From Borrelia recurrentis A1 (GTDB lineage: Bacteria > Spirochaetota > Spirochaetia > Borreliales > Borreliaceae): 64,000 bases of DNA. Below the pieces are notes generated by a model that did no database searches, had not been told where the DNA came from, and saw only the letters and a list, made by a program, of their open reading frames with translations. Numbering within the stretch: the stretch's first letter is position 1; every line of letters starts with the position of its first letter. The stretch lies in contig NC_011244.1 of the NCBI RefSeq assembly GCF_000019705.1, positions 682,001 through 746,000 of the forward strand. Direction: 5' to 3'. Position numbers and translations under genes: made by a program. Below are positions 30,882 through 41,189 of this stretch, piece after piece.

Positions 30882-31726
30882 AATTTTTTATTATATATTT
30901 CTTTTAGCTTTTCATATATTATTTTAACTTCATCATTAATAATTGGTGGTACATCTACTATTAATTTAACCTTCAGATCTCCTTTAATGGCATTTTCAAG
31001 AGCAGGCATTCCAAGACCTTTTAAGTTAAGTATTTCTCCATTTTTTGTGTTTTTTGGAATTTTGATTTTTATTTTCTTACCCTCAATTGTTTCAAAGATT
31101 TTTTCACTCCCTAAAGCTATTTCCCATGGATATACGTTAATTTGTGTTTCTAAATTTCGATCCTTTAGTGTAAAGTTTTTATAACTTGATATTTCAAATT
31201 TAATAATTAAGTTACTTCTTTTTCCAGAAATTGGATTGGTATTTCCTTTGCCATTGAATTTTAATTTGGTGGTATCAATTGTGCCTTTTGGTATATTAAT
31301 TTCGATTTTTTCGTTATTTATCAATATAAATTTTTTGCCTCCCATATAAGCATCATATAAAGAAATTTTAATAGTTACCTCTTTATCTTGAATTGTTCCT
31401 TTTGTAAATTCTCCAAAAATATTAGAAAATAAATCAAAATTGTCAAAATGCTGAAACCCAGAATTCTTAAATCCTTTAGTAAATGAGTCTGTATTAAAGT
31501 TATTGTTAAAATCTGCATTTCCAAAATTGTCATAATTAGATTTTTTTTGAGGAGATGATAGAACTTCGTAAGCTTCATTTATTTCTTTAAATTTTTCTTC
31601 TGCAAATTTGTTTTCTTTATTTTTATCAGGGTGATATTTAATTGCTAATTTTTTGTAGGCTTTTTTTATTTCTTCTGTTGTAGCATTTTTACTTACTCCA
31701 AGTATGTTGTAGTAATCTTTAGACAT
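30878..31726 (-). CDS. dnaJ: Short DnaJ-type co-chaperone (no zinc finger)
   Basis: This J-domain protein stimulates DnaK. The J domain covers residues 4-70, with the HPD triad at 32-34. A Gly/Phe-containing linker with Asn-Phe repeats follows, and then two beta-rich client-binding domains. The 282-aa protein has no cysteines and so lacks the CxxCxGxG zinc finger, making it a type II (CbpA-like) protein. A second, full-length DnaJ probably exists elsewhere. Corresponds to BB0655. Confidence 0.9.
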   Translation of the reverse strand: MSKDYYNILGVSKNATTEEIKKAYKKLAIKYHPDKNKENKFAEEKFKEINEAYEVLSSPQKKSNYDNFGNADFNNNFNTDSFTKGFKNSGFQHFDNFDLFSNIFGEFTKGTIQDKEVTIKISLYDAYMGGKKFILINNEKIEINIPKGTIDTTKLKFNGKGNTNPISGKRSNLIIKFEISSYKNFTLKDRNLETQINVYPWEIALGSEKIFETIEGKKIKIKIPKNTKNGEILNLKGLGMPALENAIKGDLKVKLIVDVPPIINDEVKIIYEKLKEIYNKKF

Positions 31727-31846
31727 TTAAACCTCTTGTTTTTATTTCCTATTTTATATTGCAGTTAGTTAAATTCATTATACTTAATGCTATGATTATA
31801 TATATTATAATTAAACTTAAATTTTTTAAAGGTTATTTATATAGTA

Positions 31847-32986
31847 TTGAATTTTTTGTCTTTGAAAGAGCTAAGTATTTATATTGATTTTAGCAAGTGT
31901 TTTAGTCATATTTTTTATGAAAAAGTATTTCGTGAGTTGTCTTATTATTTAGAAGTTTTGGGATTTCCAAAAGTTAAGACTCTTTATATTAAATATAATG
32001 ATTTAAGATTGGTTGATGTTTTTGAATTAAAATCTTTTTTAACATCTTTGTCTGCAAAATTTAATTTTTTTGATTTGGATGAATTTACTTTTGAATTGCA
32101 TCCTGGAAATATTACAACGTCTGTTTTAACAGTTCTAGATAATTTTTTTGTCAGTAGAATTAGTCTTGATATAAAAAGTTTTTCTTCAAAATTTTTAGAG
32201 AAGATAGGTATTTTTGGGGTATCTATTGATAAAGTTAATGCTGCTATTGAAAATATTCATCAATTTCATTTTGATTTGAATATTGATTTTGATATTAATA
32301 TTTTGTATCACAACAAAACAAATCTTAAGAGTGATTTAGTAAAAGTAATATCATATGCTCCCGAACATATTTCTCTTTCAGAAGTTTTGATTGATAAGAA
32401 TAATTGTATTGTTGATTCTAGTAGTGATGCTTATAGTGATTATAATGATATTAGGGGTGAAGATTTATGGTTCTATGCTTTTGATTTTTTGGAGTCTCAT
32501 GGTTATTTAAATTATGAAATTTCAAATTTTGCCTTAAGAGGATATGAGTGTAAACATAATGTGCGATATTGGGAACTCAGTCCATATTTAGGTCTTGGCT
32601 TGCAAGCTGTTAGTTTGCTTTTTGTTTCTGAGAATAATGGTCTTAGGGCTGTGATTAGGAAGGATGATAATTTTTTGTATAGTGTAGAGTCTTCTGCCAC
32701 TTTTGAAAATTTAAGTGATTTAGATTTTTTTATTTATCATTTCATTACAAATCTTGGTACCAAGCGAGGTCTTGATATATCTATTTTGAGACGTAGATTT
32801 ATATATCACCAGAACGATTTTTATAAATTTATTGATTACCTTTTAAGTTTAAATAAATCAGTTGTTTTGAGTAATGATATTCTTTATTTGGAGCAATGCG
32901 AGAGGTTTAAATTGAATTTTTATTTGCGATTGATAGAAGAATATTTCATTGTTAATTCTTTTAAAGTAAGCTTTAAGTTTCTTTAA
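31847..32986 (+). CDS. HemW-like protein lacking the radical-SAM cysteine motif
   Basis: The 379-aa protein follows the HemW (oxygen-independent coproporphyrinogen oxidase-like) family over its length, with [29 protein letters not shown] and the C-terminal [18 protein letters not shown]. In functional members the N-terminus has CxxxCxxC to bind a 4Fe-4S cluster. Here the aligned stretch [15 protein letters not shown] keeps C18 but has Ile22 and Glu25 in place of the other two. Radical-SAM chemistry is therefore unlikely. The start is uncertain: TTG at 31847 lies 14 bases from AAAGG, with ATA at 31841 as an alternative. It overlaps convergent rpiA by 14 bases. Corresponds to BB0656. Confidence 0.82.
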   Translation: MNFLSLKELSIYIDFSKCFSHIFYEKVFRELSYYLEVLGFPKVKTLYIKYNDLRLVDVFELKSFLTSLSAKFNFFDLDEFTFELHPGNITTSVLTVLDNFFVSRISLDIKSFSSKFLEKIGIFGVSIDKVNAAIENIHQFHFDLNIDFDINILYHNKTNLKSDLVKVISYAPEHISLSEVLIDKNNCIVDSSSDAYSDYNDIRGEDLWFYAFDFLESHGYLNYEISNFALRGYECKHNVRYWELSPYLGLGLQAVSLLFVSENNGLRAVIRKDDNFLYSVESSATFENLSDLDFFIYHFITNLGTKRGLDISILRRRFIYHQNDFYKFIDYLLSLNKSVVLSNDILYLEQCERFKLNFYLRLIEEYFIVNSFKVSFKFL

Positions 32987-33659
32987 TTTGTCCATTTTGA
33001 TAGTATATGATTTTAGTATTTTGATGATTAAAAATACCAATTTCAAGTATTCCAGGGAATAATTTAAAATATTTTTCAGTTCCTTTAGGATTTTCAATAT
33101 TCATTTTTATGTCTAAGATATAATTATTATTGTCAGTAATTAGTGGTCCTGCTTTAGATTTACATGTTCTTAAAACAGGATTAAAGTTCATTTTTTCTAG
33201 TTTGGCTTTAATAAATGCAAGGGCATTTGGGGCAATTTCTATTGGTATTGGTGTTTTTTCTCCTAAGTTTGTTACTATTTTAGTTTCATCTGCAATGATC
33301 AATAACTGATTAGAGTTATATGCGACTACTTTTTCCATTAAGTGAGCTGCTCCACCACCTTTAATTAATGCTTTTTTATCTAATAGAACCTCGTCAGCTC
33401 CGTCGATTGTGATATCTATATTTTTGTTAAGTTTTGTAAATTTTGATTCGTAAGCAATATTTTCTTTTGCAAGTAAGCATTGTGTGTCACTACTTGTTGG
33501 ATAAAATGTAAGATTTTTTAAAACACCAGATTTTATTTTGTAGCTTAAGTGTTTAATTGCATAAAAAACAGTTGTTCCTGTTCCAATTCCTATGAACATG
33601 TTGCTTGTTACATATTTATCAATTGCATATTTTGAGATCAATTCTTTTTGTTTTTCCAT
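32973..33659 (-). CDS. rpiA: Ribose-5-phosphate isomerase A
   Basis: RpiA interconverts ribulose 5-phosphate and ribose 5-phosphate. The 228-aa protein has the family motifs IGIGTGTTV (24-32), TIDGADEVL with the catalytic Asp pair, and [12 protein letters not shown]. The ATG at 33657-33659 has an AAGGAT site upstream. It works with zwf in pentose phosphate metabolism and supplies ribose for PRPP. Its 3' end overlaps the HemW-like gene. Corresponds to BB0657. Confidence 0.95.
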   Translation of the reverse strand: MEKQKELISKYAIDKYVTSNMFIGIGTGTTVFYAIKHLSYKIKSGVLKNLTFYPTSSDTQCLLAKENIAYESKFTKLNKNIDITIDGADEVLLDKKALIKGGGAAHLMEKVVAYNSNQLLIIADETKIVTNLGEKTPIPIEIAPNALAFIKAKLEKMNFNPVLRTCKSKAGPLITDNNNYILDIKMNIENPKGTEKYFKLFPGILEIGIFNHQNTKIIYYQNGQIKET

Positions 33660-33834
33660 TTGTAATAATCCTTTTAGTTACTAAATGTTTATTAGAATAC
33701 GAGCTTTAAGGTAAATTATATCATTAATAATTCAGTAAATAATAATGTTTTATTTTGAGTAAAATAGTTTTATAACTTATTGTCTTTAAGAAATGTTTGA
33801 GTATTAACATTAATTAGATTTTGTGTTAATTTAA

Positions 33835-33863
33835 TTGATAAAATGTTATTAAGGTAATCTAAA
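33835..33863 (+). promoter_or_regulatory. Possible promoter of gpmA
   Basis: TTGATA (33835-33840), a 17-base spacer and TCTAAA (33858-33863) sit just upstream of the gpmA ribosome site. The -10 box is imperfect. Confidence 0.38.
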
Positions 33864-33881
33864 TATTTCTTAGGAGATTTT

Positions 33882-34634
33882 ATGTATAAGTTAGTTTTAG
33901 TGAGGCATGGTGAGAGTAAATGGAATAAGGAAAATCTTTTTACAGGATGGACTGATGTTAAACTTTCTGAGAAGGGTGTTTCTGAAGCTTGTGAGGGTGG
34001 TAGAATATTGAAAGAGGAAGGTTATTCTTTTGATATTGCTTTTAGCTCAATGTTAGTAAGAGCTAATGATACTTTAAATATTATTTTGTGTGAATTGGGT
34101 CAATCGTATATTGATGTAGAAAAATCTTGGCGACTTAATGAGAGACATTATGGGGCATTGCAAGGATTAAATAAGGCTGAAACGGCTGAAAAGTATGGCG
34201 AAGATAAAGTTCTCATTTGGAGACGTAGTTATAATGTTCCTCCTATGCCTTTGGATGAATCTGATAAGCGTCATCCTATTCATGATTCAAGATATAAAAA
34301 TATTCCTAAAAGTGAACTTCCTTCAACCGAGTGTTTAAAAGATACTGTTGCAAGAGTTATACCATATTGGACAGATAAAATTGCTAAGGCTATTCTTGAA
34401 GGAAAAAGAGTTATTGTTGCTGCTCATGGTAATTCTTTAAGAGCCCTTGTTAAATATCTTGATAATATGAGTGAAGAAGATATTTTAAAGCTCAATATTC
34501 CAACGGGTATTCCTTTAGTTTATGAGCTTGATAAAAATTTAAAACCCGTTAAACATTACTATTTGGGTGATGAAGATAAAATTAAGGCAGCTATGGAATC
34601 TGTTGCTAATCAAGGTAAAAAAATAGATAGATAA
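33882..34634 (+). CDS. gpmA: 2,3-bisphosphoglycerate-dependent phosphoglycerate mutase
   Basis: GpmA converts 3- to 2-phosphoglycerate in glycolysis. The 250-aa protein has [20 protein letters not shown] with the phosphorylated His, [14 protein letters not shown] and [11 protein letters not shown] with the second His. The ATG has AGGAG 7 bases upstream. A plausible promoter TTGATA-N17-TCTAAA lies at 33835-33863. Corresponds to BB0658. Confidence 0.97.
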   Translation: MYKLVLVRHGESKWNKENLFTGWTDVKLSEKGVSEACEGGRILKEEGYSFDIAFSSMLVRANDTLNIILCELGQSYIDVEKSWRLNERHYGALQGLNKAETAEKYGEDKVLIWRRSYNVPPMPLDESDKRHPIHDSRYKNIPKSELPSTECLKDTVARVIPYWTDKIAKAILEGKRVIVAAHGNSLRALVKYLDNMSEEDILKLNIPTGIPLVYELDKNLKPVKHYYLGDEDKIKAAMESVANQGKKIDR

Positions 34635-34650
34635 AAAACAGAGCAAACGT

Positions 34651-34692
34651 TAATAAGAAGAGATTATTAATAAATATGATCTCTTCTTATTA
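34651..34692. terminator. Long perfect inverted repeat between gpmA and lysS
   Basis: TAATAAGAAGAGAT (34651-34664) and its exact complement (34679-34692) form a 14-base-pair stem with a 14-base loop. It lies between the convergent ends of gpmA and lysS. No U-run follows on either strand. It may be a terminator, a 3'-end stabiliser or both. Confidence 0.65.
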
Positions 34693-34719
34693 TAAATTTC
34701 AAATATTTTTGTGTTAAAA

Positions 34720-36285
34720 TTAAATGTAATGTTTTACAATTTCTTCAAATTTTTCAATACCAATTGTTTTAATAAATCCTGCTAATTTTGGTCCTTTGTC
34801 TTTAGTAATTAATATGTTGTAGAGTTGCTTAAAGAATAATGGTGGTTCAATATTGTTTTTTCTTGCAATATTATAAATTTCATCTTGAATGTCTTTTTCA
34901 GTAATATTATTAAAATTTTCTTTTAAGAATTTTAGTAATTGTATTACTGCTTGTTTATTGTTATCTTGAAGTACTTCAATGTTATCAAATGTTGATCTGA
35001 GTGAAAATTTAAAATCTTCAGGTGCGAATTTTTTAATCCAGTTGATGGCACATTCAATTTTATTTATTAGTTTTGTTTTTTGATGTTCTTTTATATTATT
35101 TAAAAGTGTAAAGATTTTATCTTTGTCTCCTTCAAAAATTTGACATATTACACTTAAATGTCTAAATCCAATTTGATAAGGAATTTCTTTGTCTGGTGCT
35201 TTTGGTTGTGAGAGTTCATAAATTCTTTTGAAAGTTTCTTTTTTCTTTTCTTGAATTTCATCAATTCCATAATATACCCTTTCAAATTTATCGTAATCTT
35301 CATAAATTTTTATTACATCAAGGTCAAATGATATTGCAAACTCTGTATTGGGTTTTGTTGAGGCAAATAAAAATCTTGTAACTTCAGGTGTATATATTTC
35401 AAGAACATCTTTTAATGAAACAACGTCTCCAGATGATGAAGATATTTTTCCACCATGTCCTTTAATGGATATAAAATCGTATTGAAATGTTATGGGAGGA
35501 GTTCCTCCAAAAATTTTTACGATTTCTTTTGCTGTGTCAAAACTTCCTCCACTGCTGTGGTGATCTTTGCCAGCAGGTTCAAAATCAACATTTTCATATT
35601 TCCATCGCATTGGCCAATCTATTCTCCATGGAAGTTTGCAAGCCCATGTTTTTCTTAAGTCTAGCGATTCTTTGTTGCCACATTCGCAATAGTATTCAAT
35701 AGAATAGCAATGATTATAATTTTTTATTGTTGTAGTATCTCTATTACATTTGGTACAAAAAATGCTAATAGGATACCAGTCATCTGCAAGTTGTGTGATT
35801 CTGTATTTGTTGAGTATTGTTGCTATTTCATCTTTATGATCTAGTGCAAATTTTATTTGATTTGCATAATCACTTGACATATATTTTAAGCTTTGATCTA
35901 TAAATTCTGGTTCAATGCCTACAGTAGGCAAATGTTGTTCAAATTCTATTTCATTTGCTCTTGCATAACTTGACTTATTAGTTTTTGTGTCAGGAACTCT
36001 TGTTATTGCTTGTCTTAAATAGGTTGTTAATAATTCTTGATCAGGCATGTTCTTAGGTACTTTTCTAAATACATCATAGTTATCCCATGAATAAATAAAT
36101 CTTACTTGTTTTCCCTGATCTTGAAGTGCTCTTGCTACTAGGTCAACAGAAATTACTTCTCTAAAATTTCCAATGTGAACGGTTCCTGATGGAGTAATTC
36201 CTGATGAAACTGTGTATTGTTCTTTTTCACCTTTTTCTGTTATTATTTTTTTTGCATAAAAATCTGCCCAGTGTGCTGTTTTCAT
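34720..36285 (-). CDS. lysS: Class I lysyl-tRNA synthetase
   Basis: This enzyme charges tRNA-Lys but has the archaeal-type class I fold, known in Borrelia and unlike the class II enzyme of most bacteria. It shows the HIGH-type motif HIGNF (about 36-40), zinc-finger cysteines in CTKCNRD and YYCECGNKE, and the KMSKS-type motif [10 protein letters not shown] choose the ATG at 36283-36285, which has GAGG 7 bases upstream and begins [15 protein letters not shown] (521 aa). An upstream in-frame start at 36318 would add 11 unlikely residues. Corresponds to BB0659. Confidence 0.95.
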   Translation of the reverse strand: MKTAHWADFYAKKIITEKGEKEQYTVSSGITPSGTVHIGNFREVISVDLVARALQDQGKQVRFIYSWDNYDVFRKVPKNMPDQELLTTYLRQAITRVPDTKTNKSSYARANEIEFEQHLPTVGIEPEFIDQSLKYMSSDYANQIKFALDHKDEIATILNKYRITQLADDWYPISIFCTKCNRDTTTIKNYNHCYSIEYYCECGNKESLDLRKTWACKLPWRIDWPMRWKYENVDFEPAGKDHHSSGGSFDTAKEIVKIFGGTPPITFQYDFISIKGHGGKISSSSGDVVSLKDVLEIYTPEVTRFLFASTKPNTEFAISFDLDVIKIYEDYDKFERVYYGIDEIQEKKKETFKRIYELSQPKAPDKEIPYQIGFRHLSVICQIFEGDKDKIFTLLNNIKEHQKTKLINKIECAINWIKKFAPEDFKFSLRSTFDNIEVLQDNNKQAVIQLLKFLKENFNNITEKDIQDEIYNIARKNNIEPPLFFKQLYNILITKDKGPKLAGFIKTIGIEKFEEIVKHYI

Positions 36286-36367
36286 AATATTTCCTCTGTT
36301 TAAACTTAATTTTATCATCCTATTTTTGTTATTTCAATATGAAGAAGTGTTGAAAAATGTTATCATA

Positions 36368-37240
36368 TTAATTTATCAAATTTTTAATTAATTTAGCGTT
36401 TTTATTCCAATTTTTTCTTAATTTTACTTGTAAGAATAAATTGCATTTTTTTTCAAGTATTTTTGATATTATTTTTCTAGATTCTTCACCAATTGATTTA
36501 ATTCCTTTTCCTCCTTTGCCAACTATTATTCCCTTTTGACTCTCTCCAGCTACAATAATATTTGCCTTAATAAAAAACTTGTTTTCTCTATCTTCTAAGA
36601 TCTCGATTTCTGTGTATATAGAGTATGGTAATTCTTCTTTAAGTTTTTTAATAGTTACTCCTCTAATTATTTCACTAATTCGTAAATTTATTTTTTGATC
36701 TGTATAATATTCTTTTGGATAATAAAGAGGTCCTTCATTAAGATTTTCATAAATTTTATCTTTCATTGTCTCAATATTTATTTGCTTTTCAGCAGAGATT
36801 TTTATAATTTTGTTTTTTTGTATTTTTTTTTCTTCTAAAAATGTCATTATTTCTTTTTCTTTTGTTTTGTGAATATCAATTTTGTTTATGGCCACTATAA
36901 AATTAATTTTGGATCTTTGTATGATTGTTAATATTTCATTTTCTTCAGTTCCAGGTTGATCTTGAATATCTATGACATAGATAATTAATTCTGTTTCTAT
37001 AATTGCAGAGTATACGTTATTCATTAATGCTATATTGAAATTTTTTTTGCTTAGATGGAATCCTGGTGTGTCTATAAAAATGATTTGTCCTCTTTTGTCT
37101 GTAAATATTCCTTTTATTTTATTTCTAGTTGTTTGTGGTGTAGAGGAAGTGATTGATATTTGATGTCCACATATTGAATTTAAAAGTGTAGATTTCCCTG
37201 TTGAAGGTCTACCTATGATTGATACAAATCCTGATTTCAT
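36368..37240 (-). CDS. era: GTPase Era
   Basis: Era binds GTP and the 3' end of 16S rRNA during 30S assembly. The 290-aa protein has [10 protein letters not shown] (G1), IDTPGFH (G3), NKIDIHK (G4) and SAEKQ (G5). A C-terminal KH RNA-binding domain has [23 protein letters not shown] precedes the ATG. Corresponds to BB0660. Confidence 0.96.
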
Positions 37241-37336
37241 TTTAATTTCCTATTTCAATGTATTAATATTATTAATATATTTTATATGGTAATTAATGTA
37301 TACTATCTTTAAATATTGTGTTACAAGGATTAAGGT

Positions 37337-37684
37337 TTGAGAAAAGTCAATTTTGAGGTTTTTTGTGAGAAATGTGGTGAGAGAGTTGAACTTGATAAGG
37401 CAATGTGTTTGAATTGTCATTCTAAGTTAGGCGATCTTGAATGTCCAAGTTGTGGATATGTAGGTATTATTTCTGCATTTGAGAATGGTTGTTCAAAATG
37501 TAATTATAGTCCTTTTGAAAAACAGTTAAAAAAACTTTCTATTAATAGAGGATTTAAAAGGCTTTGGAGTGGTGATAGCTTTTTAAGGAGAAAATTTTAT
37601 TTTGGATTTTATGTGAATGTTATGCTTTATTTGTTTGCTAATTTTTTGATAATTTTGCTTTTTGTTTATATTCTTTTTTTCTAA
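37337..37684 (+). CDS. Zinc-ribbon membrane protein (unknown role)
   Basis: A 115-aa protein has four CxxC pairs in its first 60 residues (CEKCGE, CLNCHS, CPSCGY, CSKCNY), forming two probable zinc ribbons. A single membrane helix follows at about 93-114. The start is TTG at 37337 behind AAGGAT. The zinc ribbons would face the cytoplasm if the tail is a C-terminal anchor. It begins a row of small envelope genes. Function is unknown. Corresponds by position to BB0661. Confidence 0.78.
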   Translation: MRKVNFEVFCEKCGERVELDKAMCLNCHSKLGDLECPSCGYVGIISAFENGCSKCNYSPFEKQLKKLSINRGFKRLWSGDSFLRRKFYFGFYVNVMLYLFANFLIILLFVYILFF

Positions 37685-37696
37685 GGATGAATTTAT

Positions 37697-38104
37697 ATGG
37701 GAATTACGGTTTTTTATTTATTTTCTATTTTCTTATCTTTTAACTTAGGAGATAATGTTAAGACTGTTGAAGATAATATGAAACGCAATTCTATTTTTTA
37801 TTATGATATTGAAGAAGTTGAAATAGCTTCTGTTAATACACAAATTTTGAATTTTAGAGGTAAAATTTGTGTAAAAAATGCTTATTTTAGTTTTGATAAG
37901 TATAAACTTTATTCATATACTTTTGTTTTTGATAAAAAATTGGTTTCTCAATATTCTATTGTTTTGAGTGTTAAAGAAAAATTTGGTGATGCTTCTGTTG
38001 TAACTCCTTTTAATTATGTTTGGGATATTGGTGATTCAATTATTGTGTTAAATGATAATATTTTAAGAATGACATTAAAGTCTTACATTAATGGAAAAAA
38101 TTGA
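37697..38104 (+). CDS. Small exported protein of unknown function
   Basis: The 135-aa protein opens with a hydrophobic stretch (MGITVFYLFSIFLSFNLG) that looks like a signal peptide. The rest is beta-rich and polar, suggesting a periplasmic protein. No family is recognised. It follows the zinc-ribbon gene by 12 bases. Its stop overlaps the TTG start of the next gene (TTGA). Corresponds by position to BB0662. Confidence 0.72.
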   Translation: MGITVFYLFSIFLSFNLGDNVKTVEDNMKRNSIFYYDIEEVEIASVNTQILNFRGKICVKNAYFSFDKYKLYSYTFVFDKKLVSQYSIVLSVKEKFGDASVVTPFNYVWDIGDSIIVLNDNILRMTLKSYINGKN

Positions 38105-38535
38105 ACCTGAAAATTTTGTTTGCATTAATTTTTTTTGTCTCTTGTGTTAGGCATATATATGATAAAGAAATCATTATTAATGATACTAAGTTTTTTGTTA
38201 CGCTTGCAATTGATAAGGTTACTAGAGCTAAAGGTTATATGGGAACTAGACATATAGGTATAAATAATGGCATGCTTTTTATTTTTGATAAAGAAAAAAA
38301 TTTATCTTTTTGGATGCGGGATACTTCTATACCACTTGAAATTGCTTATATTAATGCTGCAGGTATTATTAAAGAGATTTATAGTTTAATTCCTTTCTCA
38401 GAAGTGAGTGTCAATTCTAAATATAAGGTTAAATATGCTCTTGAGGTTCCAGGGGGTACTTTTTCTAAATTTAAAATTAAAGTGGGTGATAAGGTCAAAT
38501 TTAATTTTGATGTTAATTCTTTAAATATAGAGTAA
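38101..38535 (+). CDS. DUF192-family lipoprotein
   Basis: This 144-aa protein has a signal with lipobox-like FFVSC (C15) and a DUF192 domain. The DUF192 signature is seen in TRAKGYMGTRHI, NGMLFIFDKEKNLSFWMRDTSIPLEIAYIN and YALEVPGG. Function of the family is unknown; members are usually small exported proteins. The TTG start overlaps the stop of the preceding gene. Its end is one base from the convergent lipoprotein gene. Corresponds by position to BB0663. Confidence 0.8.
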   Translation: MNLKILFALIFFVSCVRHIYDKEIIINDTKFFVTLAIDKVTRAKGYMGTRHIGINNGMLFIFDKEKNLSFWMRDTSIPLEIAYINAAGIIKEIYSLIPFSEVSVNSKYKVKYALEVPGGTFSKFKIKVGDKVKFNFDVNSLNIE

Positions 38536-38536
38536 A

Positions 38537-39196
38537 TTATTTAGCTTTTATTTTTTGAAGTTCTTCTTCTTCATGATCGTTGATTTTATCTTCATTTTGT
38601 AATGTGTCATTAGGAATTTTATTGAAGGTTTCATTGGATTTATCTTTAATGTTGATGTCTGTTTTATCGTCTCTTATGACTTTTTTAAATATAGATATTG
38701 TTGCTGCTATTTCTTCAAAGGCATCAAGTAAGAATATTTCTTTTGCATTTTCTTCAGCTTTAACAATGTATACCAAAGAATTATTGCCTCTTTCTGGATC
38801 ATGGATTATTTCCCATGATCCTAAGACACGATTGTTGTAACTATCGCTCATTAAAGATTCTGATATTTCTTGAATTTTATCCGAATTAACGTCAAATGTT
38901 TCTACTATTCCAAATATTTCTCTTATTTTTGAATTTTGATATGAATTTAGTTTTGACCTGACTATTATTTCTATGTTTGCATTGTTAATGGTTTTTGATA
39001 TGATGAAATCATTTTCTTTATCTATTCTATATTCTAATTTATTGTTATCAAGTATTTTTTTAATTCTTTTGTCGTAAGTTACGTTTTTATCTTTACAACT
39101 TATGAATGTTATTAGTGTTAAAACGGCAATAACTATGCTATATTTTAATTGTTCAATGTTTAGAATACTTTTTTTTAACATGTTATTGCTTACCAT
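38537..39196 (-). CDS. Putative lipoprotein of unknown function
   Basis: A protein of up to 219 aa has a hydrophobic N-terminal segment ending in LITFISCKDK, a spirochaete-style lipobox. The mature part is charged, with an acidic-basic tail (EDKINDHEEEELQKIKAK). The ATG at 39181, five codons in (MLKKSILN), is an alternative start. It is divergent from the glycosyltransferase-like gene and tail-to-tail with the DUF192 gene. No family is recognised. Corresponds by position to BB0664. Confidence 0.72.
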   Translation of the reverse strand: MVSNNMLKKSILNIEQLKYSIVIAVLTLITFISCKDKNVTYDKRIKKILDNNKLEYRIDKENDFIISKTINNANIEIIVRSKLNSYQNSKIREIFGIVETFDVNSDKIQEISESLMSDSYNNRVLGSWEIIHDPERGNNSLVYIVKAEENAKEIFLLDAFEEIAATISIFKKVIRDDKTDINIKDKSNETFNKIPNDTLQNEDKINDHEEEELQKIKAK

Positions 39197-39241
39197 GTAA
39201 TTTATTATAGTTTAATTATAAGGATTTTTGAAGTAAGTTAT

Positions 39242-40201
39242 ATGTATTTTAGGAGTAATGATTATTCTTATACAGTTATTCAATCTAAAAATAGTTATGT
39301 ACAAAAGTCAACTTTTGGAATATCTTTTGTCATTTTAAATAGAGGCACAAAAATTTTTAGGGAGGATTTATTTGAATTTCTTTCTAATTTTGACTTTATC
39401 AGAGAAATTATTTCTATTGAAAAACAAAGTAATAGGACTTCTCTTCAGTTTATTTCAGAAAATTATGATAAATTGAAGTTTATTTTACTTTCTGGGGATT
39501 TAAATTCTGGAGAGAAAGTTAATTTAGCTATGAAAGAATCCATTTGTAGTTTTGTTTTTGTATTGCAAAGTGATATGTACTTGTTAAATCCTTTTTGGAT
39601 TCCTAATATATTTGATGAAATTGTTAAAAAGAATGTACTTCTTGTTGGTGGTGAATTCTTTGATAAAGATGAAGAGGTTGTTCCATCGATTTTTCTGCCT
39701 ACTATTGATAAATATCAAAGATTGAAAGTAATTTTAATAAATTCTGAACGTGATTATGAGAAGACTTTAATTACTATGGATTATTGTGGTCTTTATTCTA
39801 AGGAGAAGTTTATTCAGTTAGGAGGTTTTGATAAGAGGATCAAAAATGAGTATTTTCAAAGATTAGATTTTGGGCTTAGAGCTATTTATTTTGGAGAGAG
39901 TATTTATATTTATAGGAAATTACGTATACAATATACAGCTTTAAATATTCCAGAAGATTTAACAAAAAATAAAAGTTTTTTGATTTTTTTACTTAAAAAT
40001 TATGTTCCTATTTTTATTGGAAATGGAGTAAAATTTTCATTTTTACGATTTATAAGACTATGCTTAAGATATGGTGTTAATCCTTTTAGGTTTGGCAGAG
40101 AATTTAAAGAAATTAAATATGAAACCATCAAAAATAGCTTAAGGTTTAAAGGTGATTTAAAGAGTGCAATTGAACTTTGGGAAAATAATATTATTGATTA
40201 A
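39242..40201 (+). CDS. Glycosyltransferase family 2-like protein
   Basis: The 319-aa protein resembles GT-A fold glycosyltransferases. It has FGISFVILNRGTKIF near residue 25, a region SGEKVNLAMKESICSFVFVLQSDMYLLNPFW with a possible metal-binding S-D-M, and a later GGFDKRIKNEYFQRLDFGLRA typical of family 2 enzymes. No membrane helix is clear. Donor and acceptor sugars are unknown. The following amidase gene starts inside its 3' end (38 bases of overlap), suggesting joint envelope function. Corresponds by position to BB0665. Confidence 0.72.
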   Translation: MYFRSNDYSYTVIQSKNSYVQKSTFGISFVILNRGTKIFREDLFEFLSNFDFIREIISIEKQSNRTSLQFISENYDKLKFILLSGDLNSGEKVNLAMKESICSFVFVLQSDMYLLNPFWIPNIFDEIVKKNVLLVGGEFFDKDEEVVPSIFLPTIDKYQRLKVILINSERDYEKTLITMDYCGLYSKEKFIQLGGFDKRIKNEYFQRLDFGLRAIYFGESIYIYRKLRIQYTALNIPEDLTKNKSFLIFLLKNYVPIFIGNGVKFSFLRFIRLCLRYGVNPFRFGREFKEIKYETIKNSLRFKGDLKSAIELWENNIID

Positions 40202-41189
40202 TTTAGTATTTGTGTTTTTATTTGTGCATGCAGATGAATTTGAGTATGTCAATATTCTTGATTCATTTGATAGCAACTTTTTTAAGTTCAATTTTAATAT
40301 TGAGAGAGATATTCTTACAATTGAGCATGAGAAAGGACATCTTAAGCTTAAAGTGGGTTTTGAATATGGTTTATCATCTATTGGTTATTATATTTATGTA
40401 GATCCTATCCTTTTAAGAGATGGGGAAATTTTAATCACTAAGAAAGCTTTGATGCAGATTGAAAATTATTTTCGATCTTTGCAAAGTTATAGTAAACCAC
40501 GAATAACATCAATTGTTATTGATCCTGGTCATGGTGGTCATGATAGGGGAGCTATTGTAACACATAAGTTAAGAGAACATAATATTACTTTTTTTGAAAA
40601 AGATTTCACTTTGACTTATTCTATACATTTATATAAAATCCTTAGTAATTATTTTTTAGATAGAAATATTTTATTAACACGTGTGGATGATATTTTTGTG
40701 TCATTACAAGATAGATCCGAATTTGCAAATGCAATTAAACCAGATTTTCCCAATAATGTTATATTTTTGTCGATACATGCAAATAATGCCCCAAATCCGG
40801 ATGCTAGAGGAGTTGAATTTTGGTATCTTCCTCAAAATTCAAAAAGAGAGGTTATAAGGAATTTGAAAGGATATGATATTAGAGGTAATAGATACTTAAG
40901 GGAGCTTAATGATATACTAGATATTAAGTATAAATATGAATCAAAAAAATTAGCGGAAATTTTATATGAAACTTTTAGTGATGTTTTATGTGAGACTAAA
41001 ATTAGAACAATTAGGGAAGAGCAGTGGTTTGTGATTAAAAATAGTAGTATGCCCGCTGTATTAATTGAAATTGGGTTTTTGTCGAATATTGATGATGCGA
41101 TTTTGATTTTGGATTACAATTATATGAGCAAAATCAATATTTTAGTACTTGAGTCCTTAATTAAGTTTATTGAATTTTATGAAAAATAG
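40164..41189 (+). CDS. N-acetylmuramoyl-L-alanine amidase
   Basis: This periplasmic zinc amidase cleaves the bond between N-acetylmuramic acid and the peptide in peptidoglycan. The 341-aa protein has a signal peptide (KIILLINLVFVFLFVHA) and an Amidase_3 domain from about residue 110. Zinc and catalytic residues are in VIDPGHGGHDRGA, FLSIHANNAP and AVLIEIGFLSN. The GTG start overlaps the previous gene; TTG at 40170 is an alternative. It is likely to act in cell separation or flagellar assembly. Corresponds to BB0666. Confidence 0.9.
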   Translation: MQLNFGKIILLINLVFVFLFVHADEFEYVNILDSFDSNFFKFNFNIERDILTIEHEKGHLKLKVGFEYGLSSIGYYIYVDPILLRDGEILITKKALMQIENYFRSLQSYSKPRITSIVIDPGHGGHDRGAIVTHKLREHNITFFEKDFTLTYSIHLYKILSNYFLDRNILLTRVDDIFVSLQDRSEFANAIKPDFPNNVIFLSIHANNAPNPDARGVEFWYLPQNSKREVIRNLKGYDIRGNRYLRELNDILDIKYKYESKKLAEILYETFSDVLCETKIRTIREEQWFVIKNSSMPAVLIEIGFLSNIDDAILILDYNYMSKINILVLESLIKFIEFYEK

